A stretch of DNA of 21,000 bases from CAYOOP01 sp964405685 (GTDB taxonomy: Bacteria > Pseudomonadota > Alphaproteobacteria > Rickettsiales > SXRF01), in assembly GCA_964405685.1 (NCBI GenBank), contig CAYOOP010000014.1, forward strand, positions 1-21,000, written 5' to 3'. Positions 13,987 through 21,000 of this stretch are shown piece after piece. Under the pieces are notes generated by a model. That model made no database searches. It had not been told where the DNA came from and saw nothing but the letters and a program-made list of their open reading frames with translations. Positions within the stretch are counted from its first letter, which is position 1. Each line of letters opens with the position of its first letter. Position numbers and translations under genes: made by a program.

Positions 13987-15126
13987 ATGGCCAAACAGGA
14001 TTATTACGAACTACTCGGTGTAGCCAAAGGTGCGTCCGCAGACGACCTGAAAAAAGCCTATCGCAAACTCGCGATGCAATATCACCCGGATCAAAACCCC
14101 GGCAACAAAGAAGCCGAGACCAAATTCAAAGCCATCAACGAGGCTTATGACGTGTTGAAAGACGATCAGAAGCGCGCGGCCTATGACCGTTTCGGTCACC
14201 AAGCATTCGAAGGTGGCATGGGCGGTGCGGGCGCTGGTGGGGGCGGATTTGATTTTTCCGGCAGTTTCTCCGATATTTTTGAAGACCTCTTCGGCGGTAT
14301 GGGCGGACGCAGAGGCCAGCAGCGCCGCGGCGGCGCGCAACGCGGTAGCGATTTGCGCTACAACATGGAAATTTCGCTGGAAGATGCCTTTAAGGGCAAA
14401 CAAGAATCCATCAAAATCACCACCTCCGTCAATTGCGACGTGTGCAGCGGCAGCGGCGCAGAAAAAGGCTCCAAACCGGAAACTTGCGGAACCTGTGGTG
14501 GTGCCGGTACGGTGCGTGCTTCGCAAGGTTTTTTCACCATGGAACGCACCTGTGCAAGTTGTCAGGGCCGCGGCACCGTCATCAAAAAACCCTGCAAAAA
14601 TTGCGCGGGCACGGGCAAACAACGCAAAGAAAAAACACTCTCCGTGAACATCCCCGCTGGAGTGGAAGAAGGCACACGCATCCGCCTTACCAATGAAGGC
14701 GAAGCGGGAACGCATGGCGGCCCACCGGGCGATTTGTATATTTTCCTCTCGGTAAAACAACATGCTCTCTTCACACGCGAAAATGCAGACTTGCACTGTG
14801 AAGTGCCGATTCCCATGACCACAGCCGTCTTGGGCGGTGCGATTGAAGTGCCCACCCTGGGGAGCGGAAAAGTGAAAGTGACGATTCCCGAAGGCACGCA
14901 AGGCGGCCACCAATTCCGCTTGAAAGGCAAGGGCATGCCGGTGCTGAAATCGTCCTACCAGGGCGATATGTATATTCACATCCGCGTTGAAACGCCGGTG
15001 AAACTCACCAAAAAACAAAAAGACATACTCAAAAACTTTGAGACCGAAGGTGGCGCAGGCCACAGCCCGGCCTCTGAATCCTTCTTCGCGCGTATGAGGG
15101 ACATGTGGAGCGATCTAAGGGAATAA
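13987..15126 (+). CDS. dnaJ: Chaperone DnaJ
   Basis: DnaJ is the Hsp40 co-chaperone that delivers substrates to DnaK and stimulates its ATPase. The 379-residue protein is a complete type I J-protein. It has a J domain (4-70) with HPD at 33-35, a Gly/Phe-rich linker (about 74-122), the zinc region with all eight cysteines (C150, C153, C167, C170, C189, C192, C203, C206) in four CxxCxGxG-type motifs, then the C-terminal beta domains. dnaK, its usual partner upstream, is absent here. A weak TTGCAA-N16-TATGTA (13931-13958) could be a promoter. Its TAA is followed with no spacer by the stop of the convergent prepilin gene. Confidence 0.98.
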   Translation: MAKQDYYELLGVAKGASADDLKKAYRKLAMQYHPDQNPGNKEAETKFKAINEAYDVLKDDQKRAAYDRFGHQAFEGGMGGAGAGGGGFDFSGSFSDIFEDLFGGMGGRRGQQRRGGAQRGSDLRYNMEISLEDAFKGKQESIKITTSVNCDVCSGSGAEKGSKPETCGTCGGAGTVRASQGFFTMERTCASCQGRGTVIKKPCKNCAGTGKQRKEKTLSVNIPAGVEEGTRIRLTNEGEAGTHGGPPGDLYIFLSVKQHALFTRENADLHCEVPIPMTTAVLGGAIEVPTLGSGKVKVTIPEGTQGGHQFRLKGKGMPVLKSSYQGDMYIHIRVETPVKLTKKQKDILKNFETEGGAGHSPASESFFARMRDMWSDLRE

Positions 15127-15882
15127 TTACTTCTCGATCAAATAAAACAGAATGCACGAAGTTTCGCCAGAATCCAACGCGTTATTATATTGGCCGCCGT
15201 TACCTACACAATTGAAGCCGCTGCCTGTACCGCTTCTCCTCGCAAGTATGTGGCCCGTCCACGCATTGCCATCATCATATTTGGTGTCGAATTGTTGCAT
15301 TTGCCAGTTGGTGAGAATCCCGTCGCCATTGAGTGCTATAAAATTCGTGAGTGAGTTCACCCAAAACCCATGCTTGTAATCCGTCACAACACCTGGCGGT
15401 GGGGGTGAGGACGGCCCAGTATAGACAGACGGATGATAGGTCAACGCAACTCCCGCATTAAAAGGAGCCACAGGCACTGACAACGCGGGGTCGGATTGAT
15501 AAGCGCGGATATTGCAGCGGAGTTCACGTGGGTAGATGCCGCTCAGCGAAAGATGTTCCCACGCGAGGCATGTTTCCCACACAGTCGCATCCTTCGGCCA
15601 TGCATTGATATCACCGCTGGCATCACCATCAATTGTAGATGCGCCTAATGTTTCCACGGCATCCGGATAGTCGCCAGGCAAATAACCGTATTTGCCTTTG
15701 AACATGATCACCATGCTGTCGTATTCTGAAAGGTCGCTGTAGAGTTTGCGGATGCGCGAGTTGTCTATCATCGACTTACCAACGACGATGGTGCCCACCA
15801 CAAACCCGATGATGATGAGCACGATGGCAAGCTCCACAAGGGAGAATCCATGTCGATACGGTGAAATACGCTTATATTTCAT
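15127..15882 (-). CDS. Type IV prepilin-like protein (pseudopilin)
   Basis: This is a 251-residue protein with a class III signal: a short basic leader MKYKRISPYRHG followed by FSLVELAIVLIIIG, so cleavage is expected between G12 and F13, with the conserved Glu at +5 (E17). I use ATG 15882; a TTG two codons upstream is less likely. Outside the helix the protein has YLPGDYPDAV, the DGDASGDIN Asp/Gly loop, WEHLSLSGIYP and a C-terminal GNGGQYNNALDSGETSC. This layout matches minor pseudopilins of alphaproteobacteria and relatives by recollection. No other pil or gsp genes are near. It follows the DegP-like gene by 48 bp and may have its own promoter. Confidence 0.9.
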   Translation of the reverse strand: MKYKRISPYRHGFSLVELAIVLIIIGFVVGTIVVGKSMIDNSRIRKLYSDLSEYDSMVIMFKGKYGYLPGDYPDAVETLGASTIDGDASGDINAWPKDATVWETCLAWEHLSLSGIYPRELRCNIRAYQSDPALSVPVAPFNAGVALTYHPSVYTGPSSPPPPGVVTDYKHGFWVNSLTNFIALNGDGILTNWQMQQFDTKYDDGNAWTGHILARRSGTGSGFNCVGNGGQYNNALDSGETSCILFYLIEK

Positions 15883-15905
15883 GCCCAATACGTACCATCG
15901 CCTGT

Positions 15906-15934
15906 TTAATATTCTCTTAAAACACCAGACTCAA
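15906..15934 (-). promoter_or_regulatory. Candidate sigma-70 promoter for the prepilin gene
   Basis: On the minus strand TTGAGT (15929-15934) and TATTAA (15906-15911) are separated by exactly 17 bp. Transcription would begin around 15899, giving a leader of about 17 nt before the ATG at 15882. The -35 box overlaps the stop codon of the upstream protease gene. Each box matches consensus at four of six bases. Confidence 0.42.
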
Positions 15935-17298
15935 CGCACCACCAGCGTCATTACTAGGGTTCCACGTTGATAGATCACTTGCAACCCTCGCTTCGCTTTT
16001 TTAATGCCTGACATTACCGCTTCTGCGGTTGCAACTTTCTCACCGTTGATTTGCATAATAACGTCTCCCTTTTGGAAATTGGGATTGGCGGATTCAACCA
16101 CCAGCACGCCGCGGGCGGATGGGTCCACCCCAATGTCGCGCGCAAGTGCTTCATTCAGCGTGGCAATGGTTACTCCATCGAGTGGATTATTGCCATGCAG
16201 CGTCAATGTTTTCACGGTGGTTTTTTGTTCGGCCACCAGGGTAAGCTGGGTGGTTTGTTCTTCACCGCCGCGCAGATATTTGACCTCCAATACATCACCG
16301 ACATTGGCTGCTTGCACGCGGTAGCTAAATGCCATCTCATCATCAATAGGGTTGCCGGCAATCGAGAGAATAATATCGCCTGATTTTAAACCTGCTTTTG
16401 CGGCAGAACCTTTGGGGTCTACTTTTGCCACCAACACGCCGCCTACTTTTTTAAGCCCGAGCGATTCGGCAATTTCAGGTGTAACAGGTTGAATGGTAAT
16501 GCCTACCCAAGGTTTGATCACGTTGCCTTCCGCAACTTTACCATTCATGACTACTTTGACAATATTGCTTGGAATGGCGAAGCCAATGCCATTGGAACCG
16601 CCGGAGGTCGAATAAATCGCGGTGTTAATACCAATCAGCTGACCATTGGAATCAACCAATGCGCCGCCGGAATTGCCGGGATTAATCGGTGCATCCGTCT
16701 GAATAAAAAATTGATAGTCCGAGACGTTGGCTGCTCTGCGCGCCAGTGCCGAAATAATGCCATGTGTTACCGTTTGGCCTACCCCAAACGGATTGCCAAT
16801 TGCCAGCACCACATCGCCCACTTCCAGCGTATCAGAATCGCGCAGGGTTAAATACGGCAGCGCACCGTCCGCTTTGATACGCAAATAGGCAAGGTCGGTT
16901 TTGGGATCACGGCGCTCGATGGTCGCGTCAAATTCGCGCTTATCGCTTAGCACCACGCGAATCTCGCTGGCGTCTTTAATCACATGGTGCGCGGTGACTA
17001 CCAGCCCTTTTGCATCAATCAATACGCCTGAGCCCAGCGAGCTTTCCATGCGCTCACGTGGTTGACCTTGCATTTGCAATTGTTGATTGCCGAAGAACTG
17101 GCGGAAGAACGGGTCGTTCATAAACGGCGAGACTTGCTGCACTTGCACCTTGCGCTTGGTGTAAATGTTGACTACTGCCGGTGCCGTTTTTTTCACCGTC
17201 GCCGAATACGAAAGTGAAAGCTGATCGATATTGGCAGGTGCATCCTGCGCAAAACAAGGGGAACTTAGGACGAGCAAAAGACACGCTAGTTTTTTCAT
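15931..17298 (-). CDS. DegP/HtrA-family (Do-like) periplasmic serine protease
   Basis: This is a 455-residue secreted protease-chaperone for misfolded envelope proteins. A signal peptide MKKLACLLLVLSSPCFA is probably cleaved after residue 17. The trypsin-like domain has the triad H105 (TAHHVI), D135 (TDLAYL) and S210 (GNSGGAL). Two PDZ domains follow (about 255-345 and 370-455), the first with WVGITIQPVTPEIAESLGL and GLKSGDIILSIAG, the second with FQKGDVIMQING. The region between signal and protease has a Gln/Phe-rich LA-loop-like stretch (52-83), as in DegP/DegQ. The ATG overlaps the nadC stop by four bases (ATGA). DegP versus DegQ or MucD naming cannot be settled from sequence alone. Confidence 0.95.
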   Translation of the reverse strand: MKKLACLLLVLSSPCFAQDAPANIDQLSLSYSATVKKTAPAVVNIYTKRKVQVQQVSPFMNDPFFRQFFGNQQLQMQGQPRERMESSLGSGVLIDAKGLVVTAHHVIKDASEIRVVLSDKREFDATIERRDPKTDLAYLRIKADGALPYLTLRDSDTLEVGDVVLAIGNPFGVGQTVTHGIISALARRAANVSDYQFFIQTDAPINPGNSGGALVDSNGQLIGINTAIYSTSGGSNGIGFAIPSNIVKVVMNGKVAEGNVIKPWVGITIQPVTPEIAESLGLKKVGGVLVAKVDPKGSAAKAGLKSGDIILSIAGNPIDDEMAFSYRVQAANVGDVLEVKYLRGGEEQTTQLTLVAEQKTTVKTLTLHGNNPLDGVTIATLNEALARDIGVDPSARGVLVVESANPNFQKGDVIMQINGEKVATAEAVMSGIKKAKRGLQVIYQRGTLVMTLVVR

Positions 17299-18149
17299 TC
17301 TGTAATCTCCACATCTAAAGCAATATCTACGGTCGTCGCCGAATGGGTGATGGCACCCACAGATATACAGTCCACTCCCGTCTCCGCAATCGCGCGAATG
17401 GTGGAAAGTGTTACCCCCCCCGAAGCCTCCAGCGGCAGGCGGCCATCTACCAGCTTTACTGCCTCGCTTAAGGTTTTGGGATTCATGTTATCAAGAAGCA
17501 ATCTGGAAACAGGAAGCTTCATCGCTTCTTTCACCTGTGCGATGGTATCACATTCGACAATAATGGGCAGGTCCAGTTTCGCTTCCAACACCTGATTTAC
17601 CGCCGCGGTAATTCCGCCGGAAAGCGCAATGTGATTATCCTTAATCATCACCGCGTCATATAGCCCCATGCGATGGTTCACCCCGCCGCCTGAGCGCACC
17701 GCGTATTTATCCAACAACCTCCACCCGGGAATCGTCTTGCGTGTATCAAGCACCTTCGCATCGGTACCCACCACCGCATTTACATACGCCAGCGTAAGCG
17801 TTGCCACGCCACTCATACGCTGCATAAAATTGAGGATGATACGTTCGACGGTGAGGAGTTTACGTGCATCGCCAGACAAGGTAGCAATCGTCTTACCAGC
17901 CTCCAATTCAGCCCCATCCTCCACTTCCGGCGCAAACGCTAATCCATAGCGTTCCGCCAACCGTTCGGCGATTTGCACGCCACACACGACCAAGGGTTGC
18001 CGCGCCACCAACTTACCATGCGCATGCATGTCTTTGCTCAGCAACGTCTGGCTTGTTACATCCCCGCGGCCGATATCTTCGGCAATGGCGAGCATGATCA
18101 GCACATCGGCGGCTTGCAGTTGTTCATTCGTCATTTGCATGTATTGCAT
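17295..18149 (-). CDS. nadC: Nicotinate-nucleotide pyrophosphorylase (carboxylating)
   Basis: NadC converts quinolinate and PRPP to nicotinate mononucleotide in NAD synthesis. The 284-residue protein shows the family motifs AEDIGRGDVTSQ (start of the N-terminal domain), ERIILNFMQRMSGVAT, DTRKTIPGWRLLDKYAV with GGGVNHRMGLYDAVMIKDNHI, VECDT and LLDNM, and LEASGGVTLSTI near the C-terminus. The first ATG (18147-18149) is used; in-frame Mets at residues 4 and 6 are alternatives. The last of these motifs is encoded by a run of eight G (17414-17421 on this strand). It is divergent from the SdhA-like gene by 37 bp and coupled to the DegP-like gene. Confidence 0.97.
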   Translation of the reverse strand: MQYMQMTNEQLQAADVLIMLAIAEDIGRGDVTSQTLLSKDMHAHGKLVARQPLVVCGVQIAERLAERYGLAFAPEVEDGAELEAGKTIATLSGDARKLLTVERIILNFMQRMSGVATLTLAYVNAVVGTDAKVLDTRKTIPGWRLLDKYAVRSGGGVNHRMGLYDAVMIKDNHIALSGGITAAVNQVLEAKLDLPIIVECDTIAQVKEAMKLPVSRLLLDNMNPKTLSEAVKLVDGRLPLEASGGVTLSTIRAIAETGVDCISVGAITHSATTVDIALDVEITE

Positions 18150-18172
18150 TCCTTACGCTTACGAAGCATAAT
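18144..18172 (+). promoter_or_regulatory. Candidate promoter for the SdhA-like gene
   Basis: TTGCAT (18144-18149) and CATAAT (18167-18172) are separated by 17 bp. The -10 box matches consensus at five of six bases; the -35 is poor and coincides with the nadC start codon on the other strand. Transcription would start around 18179, leaving fewer than ten bases before ATG 18187 and no Shine-Dalgarno, so the message would be nearly leaderless. Confidence 0.38.
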
Positions 18173-18186
18173 AGTCGCTCTTTGCT

Positions 18187-19878
18187 ATGCAATCAACCAC
18201 CCACACAACGGATGTGCTGATTTTAGGCGCGGGTGGCGCGGGCCTCCGCGCGGCCATCGAAGCGGCGCGTTTTGGGCTTCGCGTTACGGTGGTGAGTAAA
18301 GTTCCGCCGCTCCGTAGCCACACCGTTGCCGCCCAAGGCGGCATGAACGCGGCGCTCGGCAACCGCGGCGAAGATAGCTGGGAATGGCACGCCTATGATA
18401 CGATTAAAGGTGGGGATTATTTAAGCGATGCCGATGCCGTGGACTTCATGTGCGCACACGCGCTAGATGCTGTCGTTGAACTCGAACACATGGGCATGGC
18501 ATTTTCTCGCATGGACGATGGCCACATTTATCAACGCGCGTATGGCGCACAGCGCACGCATTTTGGTAAAGGCGAATTGGCGTATCGCGCCTGCGCGGTT
18601 GCTGACCGCACCGGGCACGCGCTGATGTATACGCTTTATGGCGAAGCGGTGCGCCTCGGTGTTTGTTTCCTAAGCGAATGCATGGCGACCGATTTGATTG
18701 TTGAAAATAATCTCTGCCACGGCGCGCACATTTGGAAAATCGACAGCGGCGAATTAGTCACTGTGCAAGCGCATCGCACGGTGATCGCAACCGGCGGATT
18801 CGGGCAAGCGTATAGCGCCGCCACATCCTCTTCCATCTGTACCGGCGACGGCAACGCCATGGTATTAAATGCGGGCTACGCACTGCAGGATATGGAGTTC
18901 ATCCAATTTCACCCGACCGCGCTCTATGGTGTGGGTGTACTCCTTACCGAAGGCGCACGCGGCGAAGGCGCGTCTTTGTTAAACGGAATCGGCGAACGCT
19001 TCATGGAACGCTATGACGCGCACAACATGGAACTTGCCTCGCGCGATATCATCAGCCGCGCAATTGTGCAGGAGATTTTAGCCGGCAGAGGTGCAGGCGA
19101 AAAGAAAGACCACGCATTGCTTTCGCTGACGCATTTACCTGCAACATTCGTGCAAGAAAAATTGCCGAGCGTTGTGAGCGTTGCCAAAAACTTTTTGAAT
19201 ATTGACGTCACAAAAACACCCATCCCCGTCACTCCCGCGGTGCACTACACCATGGGCGGAATCGCAAGCAATGCGGCAAGCGAAGTGGAAGGGTTGCAGT
19301 ATGCGTATGTTGTCGGCGAAGCTGCGTGCAACTCCGTGCATGGCGCAAATCGTCTGGGCTGCAACTCGCTGCTCGACCTCGTCGTCTTCGGCAAAAGCGT
19401 CGGCCAAACAATCGGCAAAACACTAAAACCACGCACCCCCCTGCCCGCGATCAAACCACCTGATTCATCGATTCATCGATTCATCCATTCATCTTCTTCG
19501 CTCTCCGGAGCCGAGTGCAAACGCACGCTCAAAAATATCATGTCCACCCACGCCCCTATCTTCCGCACGCGCGAGATGCTCGAAAGTGGCATTGGAAAAT
19601 TGGACGCGCTCATGGGCGAGTTCGGCCACGGCCGCATCCGCGATAAAGGCCTGATGTGGAATAACGAACTTTTGGATAACATCGAAGCCCGCAATTTATT
19701 GCTGCAAAGCAAAACGGTGTTGGTAGCTGCGCTGGCACGCAAAGAAAGCCGCGGCGCACATTTCAGGAATGATTTCCCGGAGAAGAGTGATGCGTTTCAT
19801 AAGCATAGCTTGGTGGAAATGAATGACGCGGGAGAGTTTAGACTGGATTGGAAAGAGGTCAGAAATCCGTCATTGTGA
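18187..19878 (+). CDS. SdhA-type FAD-dependent succinate dehydrogenase/fumarate reductase/aspartate oxidase family protein
   Basis: This 563-residue flavoprotein has an N-terminal FAD Rossmann motif (DVLILGAGGAGLRAAIEAA). It looks like SdhA rather than NadB: LRSHTVAAQGG keeps the histidine for covalent FAD (H45), followed by GHIYQRAYGAQRTHFGKG. Substrate residues H242 (FHPTALYG), R286 (SRDIISR), H353 (HYTMGG) and R389 (GANRLGCNSLLD) are present. The C-terminal domain has ALARKESRGAH but ends early with EVRNPSL, the last codons lying in a repeat. There is no sdhB, sdhC or sdhD beside it, and it is divergent from nadC, the position where nadB often sits. It may act as an L-aspartate oxidase substitute, a soluble fumarate reductase, or a displaced true SdhA; sequence alone does not decide. 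An in-frame 8-bp repeat encodes residues 426-436. Confidence 0.87.
   Translation: MQSTTHTTDVLILGAGGAGLRAAIEAARFGLRVTVVSKVPPLRSHTVAAQGGMNAALGNRGEDSWEWHAYDTIKGGDYLSDADAVDFMCAHALDAVVELEHMGMAFSRMDDGHIYQRAYGAQRTHFGKGELAYRACAVADRTGHALMYTLYGEAVRLGVCFLSECMATDLIVENNLCHGAHIWKIDSGELVTVQAHRTVIATGGFGQAYSAATSSSICTGDGNAMVLNAGYALQDMEFIQFHPTALYGVGVLLTEGARGEGASLLNGIGERFMERYDAHNMELASRDIISRAIVQEILAGRGAGEKKDHALLSLTHLPATFVQEKLPSVVSVAKNFLNIDVTKTPIPVTPAVHYTMGGIASNAASEVEGLQYAYVVGEAACNSVHGANRLGCNSLLDLVVFGKSVGQTIGKTLKPRTPLPAIKPPDSSIHRFIHSSSSLSGAECKRTLKNIMSTHAPIFRTREMLESGIGKLDALMGEFGHGRIRDKGLMWNNELLDNIEARNLLLQSKTVLVAALARKESRGAHFRNDFPEKSDAFHKHSLVEMNDAGEFRLDWKEVRNPSL
19462..19493 (+). repeat. 8-bp tandem repeat (GATTCATC)x3 plus CATTCATC inside the SdhA-like gene
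   Basis: Three perfect GATTCATC units and one with a G-to-C change lie head to tail within the coding region. They encode about DSSIHRFIHSS (residues 426-436), in the linker before the C-terminal helical domain, where SdhA proteins vary. Since eight is not a multiple of three, gain or loss of one unit would shift the frame. Confidence 0.9.
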
Positions 19879-19949
19879 GCGTAAGCGAAGCAATCCAGAA
19901 TCTCTCCGCAACACTGGATTGCTTCGGCCTGAAGGCCTCGCAATGACGG
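19867..19949. repeat. Palindromic GTCATTGNGAG...GCAATCCAG element between convergent genes
   Basis: The left arm (19867-19898) and right arm (19914-19949) are imperfect inverted copies around a 15-nt loop. Both outer ends read CCGTCATTG and both inner ends GAAGCAATCCAG when set in the same direction. The right arm holds a further small stem GGCCT-GA-AGGCC (19927-19938). This matches the type of dispersed palindromic repeat (GTCATTGCGAG...GCAATCC) I recall from many bacterial genomes. It contributes the last codons and stop of the SdhA-like gene and ends one base before the stop of the convergent SIMPL gene, so it fills the whole junction and could act as a two-way terminator. Confidence 0.88.
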
Positions 19950-20654
19950 CTAGTCTAACGAGAAAGTCACATTCACCGTCTGCTGAATTTCAATGAGTCC
20001 CGCCGGGCTGTAGCTTGGCATGGAACCTTTGTCCATAGCCGCTGCTTCCGCACGCATGGCCATCACGGGCATGGGTTGCGGCGTGTAGGCGCCGGATTCA
20101 TTAATGGCAATCGGTTTGCCGAGCTTCACGCCCAAAGCTGCTGCCATTTTCTGCGCTTTGTCTTTGGCATTGGCAAGCGCCTGCGCCAGCATAGCTTCAC
20201 GCTGTTCACGCTCGTCTTTTAAGCCAAAATTCAAACCATTCATGCGATCAAACCCGGCCTCGGTCAGTTTGTCCATCAGCGGCCCTGCATTGTCGAGCTT
20301 GTCCATTTTAATCTCGATTTGATTGTCTAAACTATACGCGCGGAATTTTGGTTTGCTGGTGTTTTGCACATAGTCATAAATCGGCTGCACGCTCGCATAT
20401 TGCGTTTTTACGTTGTCCGCCTTAATGCCAAGTTTCTCGGTGATTGCCAGCAGCGCTTTCACCTTTTTATCTTGCTCAGCTTTGGCAGTGTCCAACTTCG
20501 CATGTTCCGAATGCACGGTCAGCGACAAGCGTGCTTCGTTCGGCGCAAGCTTTGCTTCGGCAAACCCCGTGACGCTAATTGATGGCACCACCACATCGGC
20601 TGCGTGTGCGGTGAGTGGAAGTGTCAGAAGCAATGCAAGAATGAGCTTTTTCAT
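19950..20654 (-). CDS. SIMPL-domain (DUF541) periplasmic protein
   Basis: This is a 234-residue exported protein of the SIMPL/DUF541 family, which includes E. coli YggE (linked to oxidative stress) and Brucella BP26. A clear signal peptide MKKLILALLLTLPLTAHA precedes the mature start ADVVVPSISVTGFAEAKLAPNEARL. The SIMPL core continues with KVKALLAITEKLGIKADNVKT, YSLDNQIEIKMDKLDNAGPLMDKLTEAG and AMLAQALANAKDKAQKMAAALG. A Met-rich stretch (PMPVMAMRAEAAAM) lies before the last strand IEIQQTVNVTFSLD. The biochemical role is unknown. Its ATG is one base after the pdhB stop (TAATATG), so it is probably co-transcribed with the pyruvate dehydrogenase genes. Confidence 0.9.
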   Translation of the reverse strand: MKKLILALLLTLPLTAHAADVVVPSISVTGFAEAKLAPNEARLSLTVHSEHAKLDTAKAEQDKKVKALLAITEKLGIKADNVKTQYASVQPIYDYVQNTSKPKFRAYSLDNQIEIKMDKLDNAGPLMDKLTEAGFDRMNGLNFGLKDEREQREAMLAQALANAKDKAQKMAAALGVKLGKPIAINESGAYTPQPMPVMAMRAEAAAMDKGSMPSYSPAGLIEIQQTVNVTFSLD

Positions 20655-20655
20655 A

Positions 20656-21000
20656 TTACGCCGCCAATGCTTCCCGGTAGCACACTTCCTTCACCGCTTC
20701 GATGATATGCTCCGCTTGCGGCAGGCAGAGTTTCTCCAGGTTTGCCGCGTAAGGCAGCGGCACATCGAGGCCGGCTACGCGCTTCACCGGCGCGTCGAGA
20801 TAATCAAAACATTGCTCCATCATGGTGGCAGCAATTTCAGCGCCGATGCCAGCGGTTGGCCAGCCTTCTTCCACCGAAACAAGGCGGTTGGTTTTTTTCA
20901 CCGACTCCACAATCGTTTCCGTATCAAGCGGGCGCAGCGTGCGCAGGTCAATCACCTCGGCAGAAATACCCTGTGCAGCGAGTTCATCCGCTGCTTTCAG
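20656..21000 (-). CDS. pdhB: Pyruvate dehydrogenase E1 component subunit beta, C-terminal part
   Basis: The frame stays open to the right edge of the window, so this is the last 114 residues of a longer protein. The visible part is the transketolase C-terminal domain of alpha-keto acid dehydrogenase E1 beta subunits: ISAEVIDLRTLRPLDTETIVES, RLVSVEEGWPTAGIGAEIAA, FDYLDAPVKRVAGLDVPLPYAANLE and a final LPQAEHIIEAVKEV. The pattern fits PdhB best; other 2-oxo acid E1 beta subunits (branched-chain, acetoin) are less likely. The N-terminal thiamine diphosphate half is outside the window. Confidence 0.9.
   Translation of the reverse strand: MKAADELAAQGISAEVIDLRTLRPLDTETIVESVKKTNRLVSVEEGWPTAGIGAEIAATMMEQCFDYLDAPVKRVAGLDVPLPYAANLEKLCLPQAEHIIEAVKEVCYREALAA

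Noticed and set aside
14011..15063. Open frame of about 350 codons on the minus strand opposite dnaJ
   Set aside because: It lies entirely inside a complete, highly conserved dnaJ. Its predicted protein is Phe/Ala/His-rich low-complexity text with no family features, as expected from the antisense frame of a codon-biased gene.
17414..17421. Run of eight C (G on the coding strand) in nadC as a possible phase-variation tract
   Set aside because: It encodes the invariant SGGV of NadC, so codon constraint (TCG GGG GGG GTA) explains it. The frame is intact, and eight bases is short for a contingency locus.

Overview
The window looks like a stretch of chromosome from an alphaproteobacterium of moderate GC (about 54-57% in the two isc genes I counted by hand). 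The clues are a mitochondrial/ISCA1-like IscA N-terminus, an isc cluster without iscR, a GatCAB amidotransferase operon, class 2 PyrD, type II dehydroquinase, TadE/CpaF-type genes and an alphaproteobacterial-style pseudopilin. I cannot assign an order. Nearly every gene is a recognisable housekeeping gene. No rRNA, tRNA, CRISPR array, transposase or integrase is visible.

Layout. From 4492 down to 1 runs a leftward block: ruvX, plsY, dprA, iscS, an unrecognised AT-rich ORF, iscU, and iscA (cut by the window edge). Divergent from it, 4538-8515 is a rightward gat operon (gatC, a 4-oxalocrotonate tautomerase, gatA, an isoprenylcysteine-methyltransferase-like membrane protein, gatB) joined by ATGA overlaps. 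A 187-bp multi-hairpin palindrome separates gatB from the convergent pyrD. Next come a free-standing ParB-superfamily protein (+), convergent with thiS-thiG (-), then aroQ (+), a short CpaF/TadA-type ATPase and a TadE-like pseudopilin (+), and dnaJ (+). From 18149 to 15127 the genes run leftward: nadC, a DegP/HtrA protease and a type IV prepilin-like gene that abuts dnaJ tail to tail. Divergent from nadC is an orphan SdhA-type flavoprotein. It ends in a second palindromic repeat, which separates it from a leftward pair made of pdhB (C-terminal part only) and a SIMPL-domain periplasmic protein.

How the genes work together. The isc genes build Fe-S clusters. GatCAB amidates misacylated Glu-tRNA(Gln)/Asp-tRNA(Asn). 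thiS-thiG make the thiamine thiazole, and nadC makes NAD precursors. aroQ and pyrD serve aromatic and pyrimidine synthesis. DegP, DnaJ and perhaps the SIMPL protein are protein-quality or stress functions. The ATPase, TadE protein and prepilin are scattered pilus/secretion parts without their usual partners nearby.

The least explained parts are these: (a) the 42% GC, 105-residue ORF between iscS and iscU, whose only cysteine is its last residue; (b) three unrelated palindromic repeats that each sit at a gene's 3' end and touch its stop codon; (c) a stand-alone polyvalent-protein-like ParB domain; (d) an SdhA-type protein with no sdhB/C/D but with nadC as its divergent neighbour, carrying an in-frame 8-bp tandem repeat. 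I see no convincing novel multi-gene defence or mobile system.
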